64,000 nt of DNA, from NCBI GenBank assembly GCA_040400085.1, contig JBBAQX010000011.1, positions 25,981 to 89,980 of the forward strand, written 5' to 3'. Source of the stretch: HNR sp040400085. GTDB taxonomy: Bacteria > Actinomycetota > Actinomycetes > Actinomycetales > Microbacteriaceae. Made by a program: the position numbers and the translations under genes. Shown here in pieces: positions 25,962 through 35,700 of this stretch. Position 1 is the stretch's first letter, and every line of letters starts with the position of its first letter. The notes beneath the pieces were generated by a model, which was not told where the DNA came from, did not search any database, and saw only the letters and a list, made by a program, of their open reading frames with translations.

Positions 25962-27245
25962 GTGAGTGCAGTGGTATCGACCGAAGATACTGTGTTGCTT
26001 CCGGCAGTAGCCGTTATTGTGGTTGCTGCCGGGAGCGGTACTCGACTAGGCGCTGGGCTTCCCAAAGCCTTTGTGTCCATCGGAGACAGAACCATTGTGG
26101 AGTGGGCGCTGCAGCCCATCGCCGCGATTAACGCTCTGTGCCAGGTCATCATTGTTACCCCCGACGGTGAAGCGAGTTATCCGGCGTCGTCAGCGCGAGC
26201 TACGCTTGGCGAGCGGCATGTCGGTGGTCCCGGGTCCCGCACCCCCGGCTCTCCTTCTGAATTCAGGGTAGACATTGTTGCAGGGGGCCCCAACCGCACC
26301 GAATCGGTTCGTGCGGGTCTAAACGCACTCGATCAGAGTATCGAGATCGTACTGGTTCATGATGCTGCACGAGCGGCAACGCCCTCCGAGGTTTTCGCTC
26401 GGGTTATTGCTGCAATTGCCGCGGGCGCCGACGGGGCGATTCCTGTTGTCCCAGTGGTTGACACGGTGAACCTGATTGATTCGCGCGGGTTTGTTGGAGC
26501 ATCCGTTGATCGAGCATCCCTTGCGTCTGTTCAGACACCCCAGGGATTTGGTCGTGCCCAGCTCGAAGACGCATATTCACAAGCTAGAGACGAAGAGTTT
26601 ACCGATGACGCCTCCGTGATGCGATCTGCCGGGTATGCGGTCACGAGCGTAGCCGGTCATCATAAATCGGCCAAAATAACAACGCAGCCAGACCTTGAGC
26701 GTGTCTCCGCCTGGCTAACGGAACAACCGTCAACAGAACAACGACCAGATAGTGCGCCACGCACAGAGCAGGGGGCGCGCATGCGTGTGGGAGTAGGAAC
26801 AGACGTACATGCCTTCGACGCGAACGAGCCGCTGTGGCTTGCGGGGCTTCACTGGCCAGGTGAGATAGGTCTCTCCGGTCACAGCGACGGAGATGTTGTC
26901 GCTCACGCGATAGTTGATGCCCTCCTCTCGGCCGTGGGCCTCGGAGATATCGGCGGGACATTTGGTACCGCTGACGAACGCTTCCGCAACGCGCGAGGCG
27001 AGGTGTTTTTAAAAGAGACGGTGCGGTTGCTTTCAAACGAGGGCTACGCCATTCAGAACGTCGCTGTTCAGATCATTGGGCTCCGCCCGAAAATTGGCCC
27101 CCGAAGGCTGGAAGCTGAGCGCGTGCTCAGCGAGATACTCGGCGCTCCCGTGTCCCTCTCTGCCACGACCACTGACGGGTTGGGTTTCACCGGTAGGGGA
27201 GAAGGGCTTTGCGCAAACGCGACCGCGCTTATCGCTAGGGACTAG
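25962..27245 (+). CDS. ispDF: Bifunctional IspD/IspF isoprenoid enzyme
   Basis: A 427-residue fusion of two steps of the MEP isoprenoid pathway. The N-terminal IspD cytidylyltransferase has the nucleotide loop VVAAGSGTRLGAGLPKAF. It also carries an unusual insert (about residues 70-100, with GPGSRTPGSPSEF). IspF, 2-C-methyl-D-erythritol 2,4-cyclodiphosphate synthase, begins at residue 274 with MRVGVGTDVHAFD, and has metal ligands in SGHSDGDVVAHA. The start is GTG 25962, 40 bp after carD. Fused ispDF is found in several bacterial groups. Confidence 0.95.
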   Translation: MSAVVSTEDTVLLPAVAVIVVAAGSGTRLGAGLPKAFVSIGDRTIVEWALQPIAAINALCQVIIVTPDGEASYPASSARATLGERHVGGPGSRTPGSPSEFRVDIVAGGPNRTESVRAGLNALDQSIEIVLVHDAARAATPSEVFARVIAAIAAGADGAIPVVPVVDTVNLIDSRGFVGASVDRASLASVQTPQGFGRAQLEDAYSQARDEEFTDDASVMRSAGYAVTSVAGHHKSAKITTQPDLERVSAWLTEQPSTEQRPDSAPRTEQGARMRVGVGTDVHAFDANEPLWLAGLHWPGEIGLSGHSDGDVVAHAIVDALLSAVGLGDIGGTFGTADERFRNARGEVFLKETVRLLSNEGYAIQNVAVQIIGLRPKIGPRRLEAERVLSEILGAPVSLSATTTDGLGFTGRGEGLCANATALIARD

Positions 27246-27343
27246 ACGAGAAAACGGGTAAAGCATCGGCTCGCGAGAACACGCCCTTGATGTCTGCCGC
27301 GTCTTATGTAACATGAGTGTTCGGTCAAAGTAGGCTTAGTATT

Positions 27344-28792
27344 ATGACGCAGCGACTCTACGACTCTCGAACTCAGCAGCTAGAAGACTTTTCTCCCCGT
27401 GTGGAGGGAGCAGTTGGTCTCTATGTTTGTGGCCCGACGGTACAGTCCGCGCCTCACGTGGGGCACCTCCGCAGCGCCCTCGTCTACGATCAAATGCGCC
27501 GCTGGTTTAGCTACCAGGGACTTGATGTTACCCTCGTGCGCAACGTGACAGACATCGACGATAAAATCCTCGACAACGCATCCCTCGCGCAGACCCAGGG
27601 CGCTACCGAACAGTGGTGGGCTCTGGCCTATAGAGTTGAGCGCCAATTTAACACAGCCTATGAGGCACTCGGGATTCTTCCACCCACATATGAGCCACGG
27701 GCAACAGCAAATATTCAGCAGATGATCGACCTCATCGAACGGCTGATTGAACGAGGGCACGCATACGCCGCCGGCGACGGAACCGCCAACGTCTACTTCG
27801 ATACTGCCTCATGGCCTTCCTACGGCGAGCTGACCCGCCAGGGCGTCGACAAGATGGAGCCAGCCGCCGACTCTGATCCGCGAGGTAAGCGGAGCCCACA
27901 CGATTTTGCGCTGTGGAAGGCACACAAGACGGACGAGCCCGAATCTGCCTCCTGGGATTCACCCTGGGGAAGGGGGCGTCCCGGCTGGCACATCGAGTGC
28001 TCGGCAATGTCAACGCGCTATCTTGGGCCGGCTTTCGATATTCACGGGGGCGGCCTCGATCTTCGCTTTCCACACCATGAGAACGAACTCGCCCAATCCC
28101 GCGCAGTCGGTGACGAGTTTGCCGCGCATTGGATTCATAATGGGCTGGTTAACACGGGCGGGCAGAAGATGTCCAAATCCCTGGGCAACTCGATTTTTGC
28201 GGATGATCTGCTCGCTGCGGCCCGCCCTCTCGCGGTTCGTTACTTCCTCGGTTCCGCGCACTATCGTTCCACGCTCGACTTCACACAGGACTCGCTGACG
28301 GAGTCAGACGCGGCGCTTGATCGCATCGAAACCTTCCTGAGCCGTTGGCGCAGAGAGGTCGGAGGGTTGTCGGATCTCGATTTGGCGGATGCTCGCGTAC
28401 CCGATTCTTTCGCCGCGGCTATGCTCGACGACTTCGCTATCCCGCAGGCCCTTGCCGTGCTCCACGAAACGGTGCGGGCTGGCAATGCCGCGCTTGACTC
28501 TGGGGAAAAAGAAGCCGCAACCGGCTTTTTCACGGGTGCATGGGCTATTGTTAACGTTCTTGGTATCAACCCCCTCTCTGAGGAGTGGGCTGGATCGGAC
28601 GATTCGTCCGCAATGGCCGCATTGGAAACTCTGGTTGAGCACCTTCTTGCTGAGCGTCAGCAGGCACGAGAAAACCGCGATTATGCGGCGAGCGATCTGA
28701 TCAGGGACACTCTCAATCGGGCTGGAATTACGCTCACAGACACGTCAATTGACAAAAACACGAACGGTTCACACTGGAGTCTCAATGGCTAA
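27344..28792 (+). CDS. cysS: Cysteinyl-tRNA synthetase
   Basis: A class I synthetase of 482 residues from ATG 27344. I prefer this start over a GTG at 27317 because it gives the family N-terminus MTQRLYDSRTQ. HIGH appears as HVGH near residue 39, right after the zinc-ligand cysteine of YVCGPTV. KMSKS is present exactly (KMSKSLGNS near 276). The ending overlaps the rlmB start by 8 bp. Confidence 0.96.
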   Translation: MTQRLYDSRTQQLEDFSPRVEGAVGLYVCGPTVQSAPHVGHLRSALVYDQMRRWFSYQGLDVTLVRNVTDIDDKILDNASLAQTQGATEQWWALAYRVERQFNTAYEALGILPPTYEPRATANIQQMIDLIERLIERGHAYAAGDGTANVYFDTASWPSYGELTRQGVDKMEPAADSDPRGKRSPHDFALWKAHKTDEPESASWDSPWGRGRPGWHIECSAMSTRYLGPAFDIHGGGLDLRFPHHENELAQSRAVGDEFAAHWIHNGLVNTGGQKMSKSLGNSIFADDLLAAARPLAVRYFLGSAHYRSTLDFTQDSLTESDAALDRIETFLSRWRREVGGLSDLDLADARVPDSFAAAMLDDFAIPQALAVLHETVRAGNAALDSGEKEAATGFFTGAWAIVNVLGINPLSEEWAGSDDSSAMAALETLVEHLLAERQQARENRDYAASDLIRDTLNRAGITLTDTSIDKNTNGSHWSLNG

Positions 28793-29810
28793 TAAACCAC
28801 GCGCGGGCGCAGTCCGCAAAAAGAGTAGGGGAACCCCCGTTGGTTCCGGCGGTCAGGGTCGCCAGGCCCTCGAAGGGCGCAAGCCTACCCCGAAGGCAGA
28901 GGATCGGCCATATCATCCTGCCGGTAAGGCAAAGCTCGCACGCGAGCGTTACATCGCCGCCGGGGGGAGCAAGGTGGAAACGCGTAAGCCTGCCCGGTCC
29001 AATACCGGCTCTGCCGGGTCCCGCGGTGGAAGCCGCAAAAAAGACGATGACAGCGAGCTTGTAACCGGCCGCAATGCAGTTGTTGAGGCCCTACGTACCC
29101 GTATTCCCGCGAGCGCGCTCTATATCGCTGCCCGAATTGAGATGGATGACCGGGTGCGCGAGATCACCAATCTTGCCGTTCGCCGAGGCATCCCCGTTCT
29201 TGAGGTTATGCGTCCTGAGCTGGACCGTATGTGCAGTATCGACACCGTTCACCAGGGAGTCGTGCTGAAGGTTCCGCCTTATAAGTACGCGCATCCTCTC
29301 GAGATGGCCGATGCCATCCTGGCGTCGAATAAGACCCCGCTCTTCGTTGCGATTGATGGCGTTACCGATCCTCGTAACCTGGGCGCGATCATCCGTTCTA
29401 CCGCTGCCTTTGGCGGGCAAGGTGTGATTGTACCGCAGCGCCGATCGGTTGGTGTGACTGCCTCAGCTTGGAAGACGTCGGCGGGTGCCGCGGCGCGCAT
29501 CCCCGTATCAATGGCAGCAAATCTGACTCAGACGCTCAAAGCGTTTAAAGAGCGTGGCATCTTTGTGATCGGACTCGACGGCGGGGGAGACGTTTCGCTG
29601 CCGGGGCTTGACCTCGCGACGAGTCCTGTGGTTGTTGTGATCGGAAGCGAGGGCAAGGGGTTGTCCCGTCTCGTGACCGAGACATGCGATGCGGTTGTCT
29701 CCATACCTATTTCGGCAGCAACCGAATCGCTCAACGCCGGTATTGCTGCGAGCGTAACCCTCTACGAGATCTCGCGTCTTCGTGCCGAGCAGTCAGCGAC
29801 TCGCTCGTGA
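28785..29810 (+). CDS. rlmB: 23S rRNA guanosine-2'-O-methyltransferase RlmB
   Basis: A 341-residue SpoU-family RNA methyltransferase. The basic N-terminal extension (first ~90 residues, rich in Lys, Arg, Gly, Ser) precedes the substrate-binding domain (LVTGRNAVVEALRTR) and the knotted SAM domain with motifs NLGAIIRSTAAFG, VVIGSEGKGLS and ESLNAGIAASV. I place the start at ATG 28785, inside the last codons of cysS and after GGAG. It methylates G2251 in the peptidyl-transferase P loop in E. coli. Confidence 0.93.
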   Translation: MANKPRAGAVRKKSRGTPVGSGGQGRQALEGRKPTPKAEDRPYHPAGKAKLARERYIAAGGSKVETRKPARSNTGSAGSRGGSRKKDDDSELVTGRNAVVEALRTRIPASALYIAARIEMDDRVREITNLAVRRGIPVLEVMRPELDRMCSIDTVHQGVVLKVPPYKYAHPLEMADAILASNKTPLFVAIDGVTDPRNLGAIIRSTAAFGGQGVIVPQRRSVGVTASAWKTSAGAAARIPVSMAANLTQTLKAFKERGIFVIGLDGGGDVSLPGLDLATSPVVVVIGSEGKGLSRLVTETCDAVVSIPISAATESLNAGIAASVTLYEISRLRAEQSATRS

Positions 29811-29859
29811 CGACTGAGCTGAGCTTTCGGTAGGTATCTTTTTACAGGCCATGGCTTGA

Positions 29860-29897
29860 TGATGGCGCTGTTCACTCCTGTGTGGACAGCGCCATCA
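29860..29897 (+). terminator. Terminator after rlmB
   Basis: A perfect 12-bp stem (29860-29871 with 29886-29897, 14-nt loop) followed by TTATTTCT. It ends the carD-ispDF-cysS-rlmB unit. The Rv3235-family gene begins its stop 30 bp further on the opposite strand, so both may share it. Confidence 0.75.
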
Positions 29898-29926
29898 TTA
29901 TTTCTCTTGGTGAAGAAATTGAAATT

Positions 29927-30397
29927 CTAGAGTATTGCTAAAGAGGTTACCCGCCAGCGGCCCTCTGGCGACTCAAGTCGTACCGCTACCGCGCGCGTTC
30001 TTGTGCGCGAGTGAACGACTACGACACCCTCAACGACTCCCTCTGCTGGCGAAGCGTATCGAACACGCCCGCACGCCATAGGTGTTCTTTTGGGTAGGTT
30101 ATCCAGCGCCTGCTGCTTTTGCTGTCGGAGTGCCAATCGGTGTCTGACCATTCTTGTGACCGGCTCAGACAGCCATCGTGCGATGGAATCAATATCTCGC
30201 AATCCGGCAATCACCTCTATGCTTCCGAGCGCGACGTTTTGAAGTATTGGCAGAGGATCACCGGGTGATGCTCGTTGCGGCCGATCTGGAGGATCAGGAG
30301 ATTGCATATCAAGATCTGATACAAGGACGAGGTTTGGTCGTAGAATCGAGGCCGGTGAGGCGTCGGCTATGCGCTGCGGCTGGGCGGCAGGTGACAT
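29927..30397 (-). CDS. Rv3235-family protein
   Basis: A 156-residue small protein of a family found widely in Actinomycetota next to secA, whiB or prfB genes. The conserved region runs from about residue 58 (GSIEVIAGLRDIDSIARWLS) to the end, RAVAVRLESPEGRWRVTSLAIL. The first 50 residues are Pro/Asp-rich and probably disordered. A GAAAGGAAAG ribosome site precedes the ATG. Divergent from the pdtaS-like kinase. Function unknown. Confidence 0.8.
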   Translation of the reverse strand: MSPAAQPQRIADASPASILRPNLVLVSDLDMQSPDPPDRPQRASPGDPLPILQNVALGSIEVIAGLRDIDSIARWLSEPVTRMVRHRLALRQQKQQALDNLPKRTPMACGRVRYASPAEGVVEGVVVVHSRTRTRAVAVRLESPEGRWRVTSLAIL

Positions 30398-30585
30398 TGG
30401 GACTTTCCTTTCTGCACTGGTGCTTGGTGCGCGACAGCGGAGAGAGCTTTTTCGCTCCCCCGCGGGGATAATCCTTGTAACTTACTTGTCGCGACGAACC
30501 GGGGTACAGTGCAAAAAGGCCCTGTGGACAAAATCGAGGTATGTGGAGGGCATTCTTCCCCCGCTTCGGGCATTAGGCTATTGCT

Positions 30586-32088
30586 GTGTCTACACTCAGC
30601 GATCTCGTCAACCAGCACTGCTCACGGAGCGAGGAGGATATCGAATGGCTCCACTTCCTTGTGGGGGATTGGCAGCTCCTGGCGGACCTTGCATTCGCCG
30701 ATGTGGTGCTGTGGGTCCCCACGGACAGCAACAGCTTTGTTGCTGTCGCTCATGCCCGTCCATCGAGCGCAGCAACTCTTTTCTACCGTGACGTTGTAGG
30801 CTCGATGGTTCGCGCCGAGTGGGAGGAGCAGGTGGGGTCGGCCTATTCGAGCTCGAAGATTGTGGAGTCAACCTCCCCGGCATGGTTCGAAGAAATGCCG
30901 ATGAAGGTTCGAGCGATCCCAGTCATCCGAAGGCTTTCTGTGAACCAAGAAGATACCATCGGACCTATCGCGGTTATCACCGCCCATACAAATCTCAGCG
31001 ATGCTAGAACGCCGTCTCGGCTGGAGGCAGCTTTCACCAGCAGCGCGGACGACCTTTTCCGGATGATTGCCTCGGGTGATTTTCCTGACTGGGGAACTCC
31101 TACAGGTCCGCGCAGGGGGGCTCCCCGTGCATCTGACGGTCTCCTCCGCCTTGATGTTGACGGGGCTGTCACCTTTGCCAGCCCAAATTCCCTCTCAGCA
31201 TTCAACCGAATGGGGTTCGCTGAGGAGCTTGAGGGTGAATCCCTCGCGGAGATCACAACAGCACTCGTCGCGGGGGCCCACGCCGTAGATGAGTCTCTAC
31301 CCGTTGTAGTGACGGGTCGTGCACCCTGGCGTACAGATATTGAGGCAAACGGTGTCACCCTGTCTATTCGTGCTATTCCAACCAGGATCGGCGGAACACG
31401 CACCGGTGCTCTCGTCTTGACGAGGGACGTATCTGAGCTGCGTAACCAAGAGCAGGAGCTGATCACGAAGGACGCTACGATCCGGGAGATTCACCACCGG
31501 GTGAAGAACAACCTGCAGACTGTGGCATCGCTGCTGAGGATTCAGGCGAGGAGGGCGCGGTCGGAGGAGGCACAGGAGGCGCTCGGACAGGCAATGCGTC
31601 GAGTCGCCGCTATCGCTGTTGTGCACGATACGCTGGCTACCGGCCTATCACAGAATGTGAACTTCGATGAGGTGTTCGACAGGGTCCTGATGCTTGTGAC
31701 AGAGGTTGCGAGCACGCATAACACCACGGCTCACCCGAAGAAGGAGGGCGAGTTCGGTGTACTTCCCAGCGAATACGCCACGCCGCTGGCCCTTGCCCTG
31801 ACCGAACTCGTGACAAACGCCGTTGAGCATGGTCTCGCCGGCCAGGAGGGTAGCGTCACTATTCGAGCCGTTCGGAGCACCGACAGACTATGCGTGACGG
31901 TGACCGACACTGGCTCCGGTTTGCCCGAGGGGCAGGTCGGCGCGGGGCTCGGAACCCAAATCGTACGCACTCTTATCCAGGGTGAGCTTGGTGGAACCAT
32001 TGATTGGCACACCATCGTTGGGTCTGGTACCGAGGTGACCATTGATATCCCACTTCGGTGGCTCAAAGCCTCTCAACAGGCTCACTAG
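30586..32088 (+). CDS. pdtaS: PdtaS-like sensor histidine kinase
   Basis: A 500-residue soluble histidine kinase of the HWE/HisKA_2 type. Domain order is GAF-like N-terminus (about 30-160), PAS (about 185-290), then the phosphoacceptor in REIHHRVKNNLQTVASLLR near residue 304 and an ATPase domain with LTELVTNAVEHGL and GAGLGTQIVRTL. In mycobacteria PdtaS signals to the RNA-binding antiterminator PdtaR; no PdtaR gene is adjacent here. GTG start. Divergent from the Rv3235-family gene. Confidence 0.88.
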   Translation: MSTLSDLVNQHCSRSEEDIEWLHFLVGDWQLLADLAFADVVLWVPTDSNSFVAVAHARPSSAATLFYRDVVGSMVRAEWEEQVGSAYSSSKIVESTSPAWFEEMPMKVRAIPVIRRLSVNQEDTIGPIAVITAHTNLSDARTPSRLEAAFTSSADDLFRMIASGDFPDWGTPTGPRRGAPRASDGLLRLDVDGAVTFASPNSLSAFNRMGFAEELEGESLAEITTALVAGAHAVDESLPVVVTGRAPWRTDIEANGVTLSIRAIPTRIGGTRTGALVLTRDVSELRNQEQELITKDATIREIHHRVKNNLQTVASLLRIQARRARSEEAQEALGQAMRRVAAIAVVHDTLATGLSQNVNFDEVFDRVLMLVTEVASTHNTTAHPKKEGEFGVLPSEYATPLALALTELVTNAVEHGLAGQEGSVTIRAVRSTDRLCVTVTDTGSGLPEGQVGAGLGTQIVRTLIQGELGGTIDWHTIVGSGTEVTIDIPLRWLKASQQAH

Positions 32089-32117
32089 AAACAGACTCAC
32101 GAGAAGCGACTTCAACG

Positions 32118-32169
32118 ACGGATGCCCGTGGTACGAGTTCCGTAACGATCTCGTACCACGGGCATCCGT
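32118..32169. terminator. 20-bp perfect inverted repeat after pdtaS
   Basis: Perfect arms 32118-32137 and 32150-32169 with a 12-nt loop, between two convergent genes. The plus-strand side is followed by GATTCTGTTTT. One of the longest stems in the window. Confidence 0.8.
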
Positions 32170-32198
32170 GATTCTGTTTTGAGTGGCGGGCAGCGGGC

Positions 32199-32672
32199 TT
32201 ACTTCTGCGTGTTATCTTCGTCCGGCTGCTCGGGAGTTTCCGTGGCTGTGGGCTCCGTGGCTGCGGGTTCTGCCGACGCGGGTTCTGCTGGCGCGCCAAA
32301 GTTGACGGTCGGATCGGCCGAGGCAGCTGGAGCCTCGCCATCAGCAGAAGCCGAGCCTACGTGGGCTGAATCCGGGGAAACCCCCGTCGTATCTGCCTCG
32401 GGAGCACTCTCGATATCGGCGTCAGAGGAAGAACCTTCGGGGGCGTCATGCGCGCTCGTACCGCCCAGTTCGTTCGCAGCGGCTTCGTTCTGTTTGCGTC
32501 GGCGGATGCGCCCGGCGATGATGAGCAAGGCGCCTACAGCAAGAACAATGACGGCGATGATGATGAAGAGCGCGATGCTCTGGCCTGTCTGCGGAAGGGC
32601 AGCGTTAGAGCTGGCCGCGACTGACTCGGATACTGGGGAAATTGCGTTGGCTGCGTTAACGAACATTCTCAT
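32199..32672 (-). CDS. Small protein with N-terminal LPxTG-type segment and acidic tail
   Basis: A 157-residue protein. Residues 26-30 are LPQTG, followed by a hydrophobic helix (33-54) and a basic cluster GRIRRRKQ. That is the signature of a sortase sorting signal, yet here it lies near the N-terminus and no signal peptide precedes it. The remaining 100 residues are acidic, rich in Ala, Glu, Pro, Ser and Thr (PAEPASAEPAATEPTATETPE), and would be in the cytoplasm or, if the helix is inverted, outside. An in-frame TAA two codons before the ATG fixes the start region. No known family. Confidence 0.65.
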   Translation of the reverse strand: MRMFVNAANAISPVSESVAASSNAALPQTGQSIALFIIIAVIVLAVGALLIIAGRIRRRKQNEAAANELGGTSAHDAPEGSSSDADIESAPEADTTGVSPDSAHVGSASADGEAPAASADPTVNFGAPAEPASAEPAATEPTATETPEQPDEDNTQK

Positions 32673-32776
32673 ACTTTACCGCTCGTCGCAGACAACTTGT
32701 AGAGAAAATCTGTGTGAAGTGTGAAACTCGCGTGTGAATGCACGCTTTTGGGGGGTGGCACGCGTAGGGTGACGGT

Positions 32777-35700
32777 GTGTGGACTGTGGAAAGAAGGCGC
32801 AAAACGAGCGCCAATAAGCCAGAAGAATCGGCGCGTGAAGCCGCCCTGGGCGATGCCGTAGCGCAGAGCGCGCCCGAAAACAGGGTGGGCGAGAGCAATA
32901 ACGACACACCGGCAACCTCTGCAGCTGTGAACATGAGCTCTGTTGCTCCCGCACCGGAGGACATGTTTGAACCTGCGCCCGAGCCTCATTTGCTGGCGGT
33001 TGATCATTTTGCCGAAGAACATCACCGATGGAAAGAAGAACTTTCACAGGTCGGCGGGCGCTCGCCACTTCTTTATTTTGAAGACACCCCACGCACGCGC
33101 CTAGAGCTGTCCACGACACACCCCGGGGGTCTTCCCCAATTCATTACAGGTCAAAAGATTCTCCTGTCGAGCCTCATCAGAGACGACCTCGCCCTGAGAA
33201 ACGCTCGTCTTGCAGCAGGAGAGATCACCGATAAAGCGATTGAGATGCGCAGCGTGCGCGGAATCGAAACGATCCACCTGGGAATTGGTCTGGCCAAGTG
33301 GCATTTCGAGGGTGAAGATTTTACCGCACCCGTTCTGATGCGTCCACTCGCTATTCGTCGCTATGGTAGGGATTTCGAGCTCAAGCTCAAGTCCCGCCCA
33401 TTCTTCAACCCCGCCCTTGCCCGCGCGCTGAGCATCCAATACGGGATGCAGATCGACGTGGATAGTTTCGTCGCACTATCTCTGGAATCCGGCGTGTTTA
33501 AGCCGCAACCCGTTATTGACAGGCTGCGTGCGATGACAGCCCACATCGCTAACTTTGCTGTTCAGCCAAGGCTGATCGTGTCATCCTTCAGCGAGGTAGC
33601 GAGCGATATGGTCGCCGATGCCAGGAATCTTGATCATCCGGTACTCAACGCCGTTGCCGGAAGCGAATTCGCGCGCAGGCAGATTGCGGAGTCTTTTGAA
33701 CCGTCGCCCGTAACCTCTCCTAACGATAGAAGCCCGGAAACCGACCGACTTCTGTTGGACACCGACAGCGAACAAGACGAAGTCGTTTGCCAGATCGAGG
33801 CCGGGCACTCAATCGTGGTCCAGACGTTACCAGGTACCGGGGGAACCCAAACTGTAGTAAACGCCGCAGGTGCCCTTATCGCGCGGAATCGGCGAGTCCT
33901 GATCGTGTCCTCGCGTCGGGCCACGCTTGACGGCATCAGCCACCGCTTTGCCAGAGTCGGTCTCGCCGGCCTCGGAGCAAGTCCCCGTATCTTGCGCCGA
34001 AACCTCGTTGAGTCCATCAAGAGAAACGAATCGGTTCAGGCCCCTCAAATGGGGGATGTTGACGATGCTCTGGTGCGTCTTCGTCGCGTGATCCTGGATT
34101 ACCAGGGTTCGCTTGAGAACATCGACCCGGTGCTGGGCATCTCCCCAATACAGGCAGTCCGTGAGCTCACCCGACTCGCTGTGAGCGAGCATCCACCATC
34201 GACAACCGCCCGGCTGGATGATGTCGCGCTTGAGTCGCTCTCCACGGGCCGAGACAGCATCGTGCAGGACCTCACAGAGGCGGCCTCACTCGGACAGTTC
34301 CAATACGGACCGGATGACTCACCATGGTATGGAGTGACGTTCGCTGCGACGGATGATGCCAGGCGCGCGCACCGCACCGCTCAGACGCTCCACGAAAACG
34401 ATTTTCCGCGGCTGTTGAGTCTGTCGACCACTCTCATCGAGCAGACTTCGATGCGTCCCTTCCAGACGCTCACTGAAATGGGTGTGTACCTGCGTCTGTT
34501 GATGGGCATCCGAGAGTCTCTCGATCGCTTTACCCCCGAGGTATACGACAGGTCGCTGACAGAACTGATTTCTGCACACGCTACGCGCGGGGGAGCCGAC
34601 GATATGTCTCCTGCCAACCGTCGTCGCCTCCGCCGCCTCGCCCGCGAATATGTTCGGCCGGGCGTGAACGTGACAGACATGCTCGAATCCCTTCGTCAGA
34701 TTCAACAACAACGGCTGCTCTGGCAGCGTTACACATCCGTTGCCGGTACTCGCCCGGAAGTTCCCGTGGGAATCTCGGACGTTTTGGTGAGTTATCAGGC
34801 TGTGTTTGAGAATTGTGCGCTGCTTGACGATGTGCTTGCAAACACGGGAACCGAACGTGCCCTCAAGAGTCAGAGCATCGAAGATACCCAATACTTGATC
34901 CGGGAACTGGCCGCAGAATCCGAGGTGTTGCAGAACATCCAGGAACGGACATCCCTTCTTGAGAGATTGAACGATGCCCACATGGGTCCGCTGCTTGAGG
35001 ATCTATCTGAACGCCACGTGGCAGCGGATCAGGTTGCTGCTGAGCTTGAGCAGGCGTGGTGGCAATCTGCGCTCGAGCGGATGCTGCAGACCAATAAGTC
35101 TTTGCTCAGCGCAAACACGACGGTCCTTGATCGCCTTGAGGCTGACTTTAAGCTTGTTGATGATGCGCATGCCTCTGCGAACGGCCAGGTCATGTCGGCA
35201 CAACGTGCTGCCGCCTGGAAAATTGCGCTCGTTGACTATCCGCAGGAGGCGCACGCACTTCGGTCTTTGCTTAAGGCTGATCGCGCCACCCCCGAACGGC
35301 TCATCAACTCGGCCCCTCATCTCATGGATCTGCTCGCCCCCGTGTGGCTCATGAGTCCTTACGAGGTTGCGAACCTTCCCGAGGGGCTCACCTTTGACGC
35401 TGTTCTTTTGGTGGATGCCGGGGCCAACACTTTCGTAGAAACGATCGGTGCCGTGCGTCGCGCTCGTCAGGTAGTCGCATTCGGAGACCCAGTTACGCAA
35501 ACTCCTTCGGCCTTCGAGATCGCTATTACCGCGCCGCGAGAAGACGGTGACCCTGTCCCCGTGGCCGATGTTGACGAGCTTCATGCCCGTTCTGCGCTTT
35601 CTGTCCTTGCCGAGCTTTTGCCCTGTTACAAGCTCACGCGGAGCTACAGGGCTGGAGGCGAAGATCTCGCGGAACTCATCAATACGCGCTTTTACGGTGG

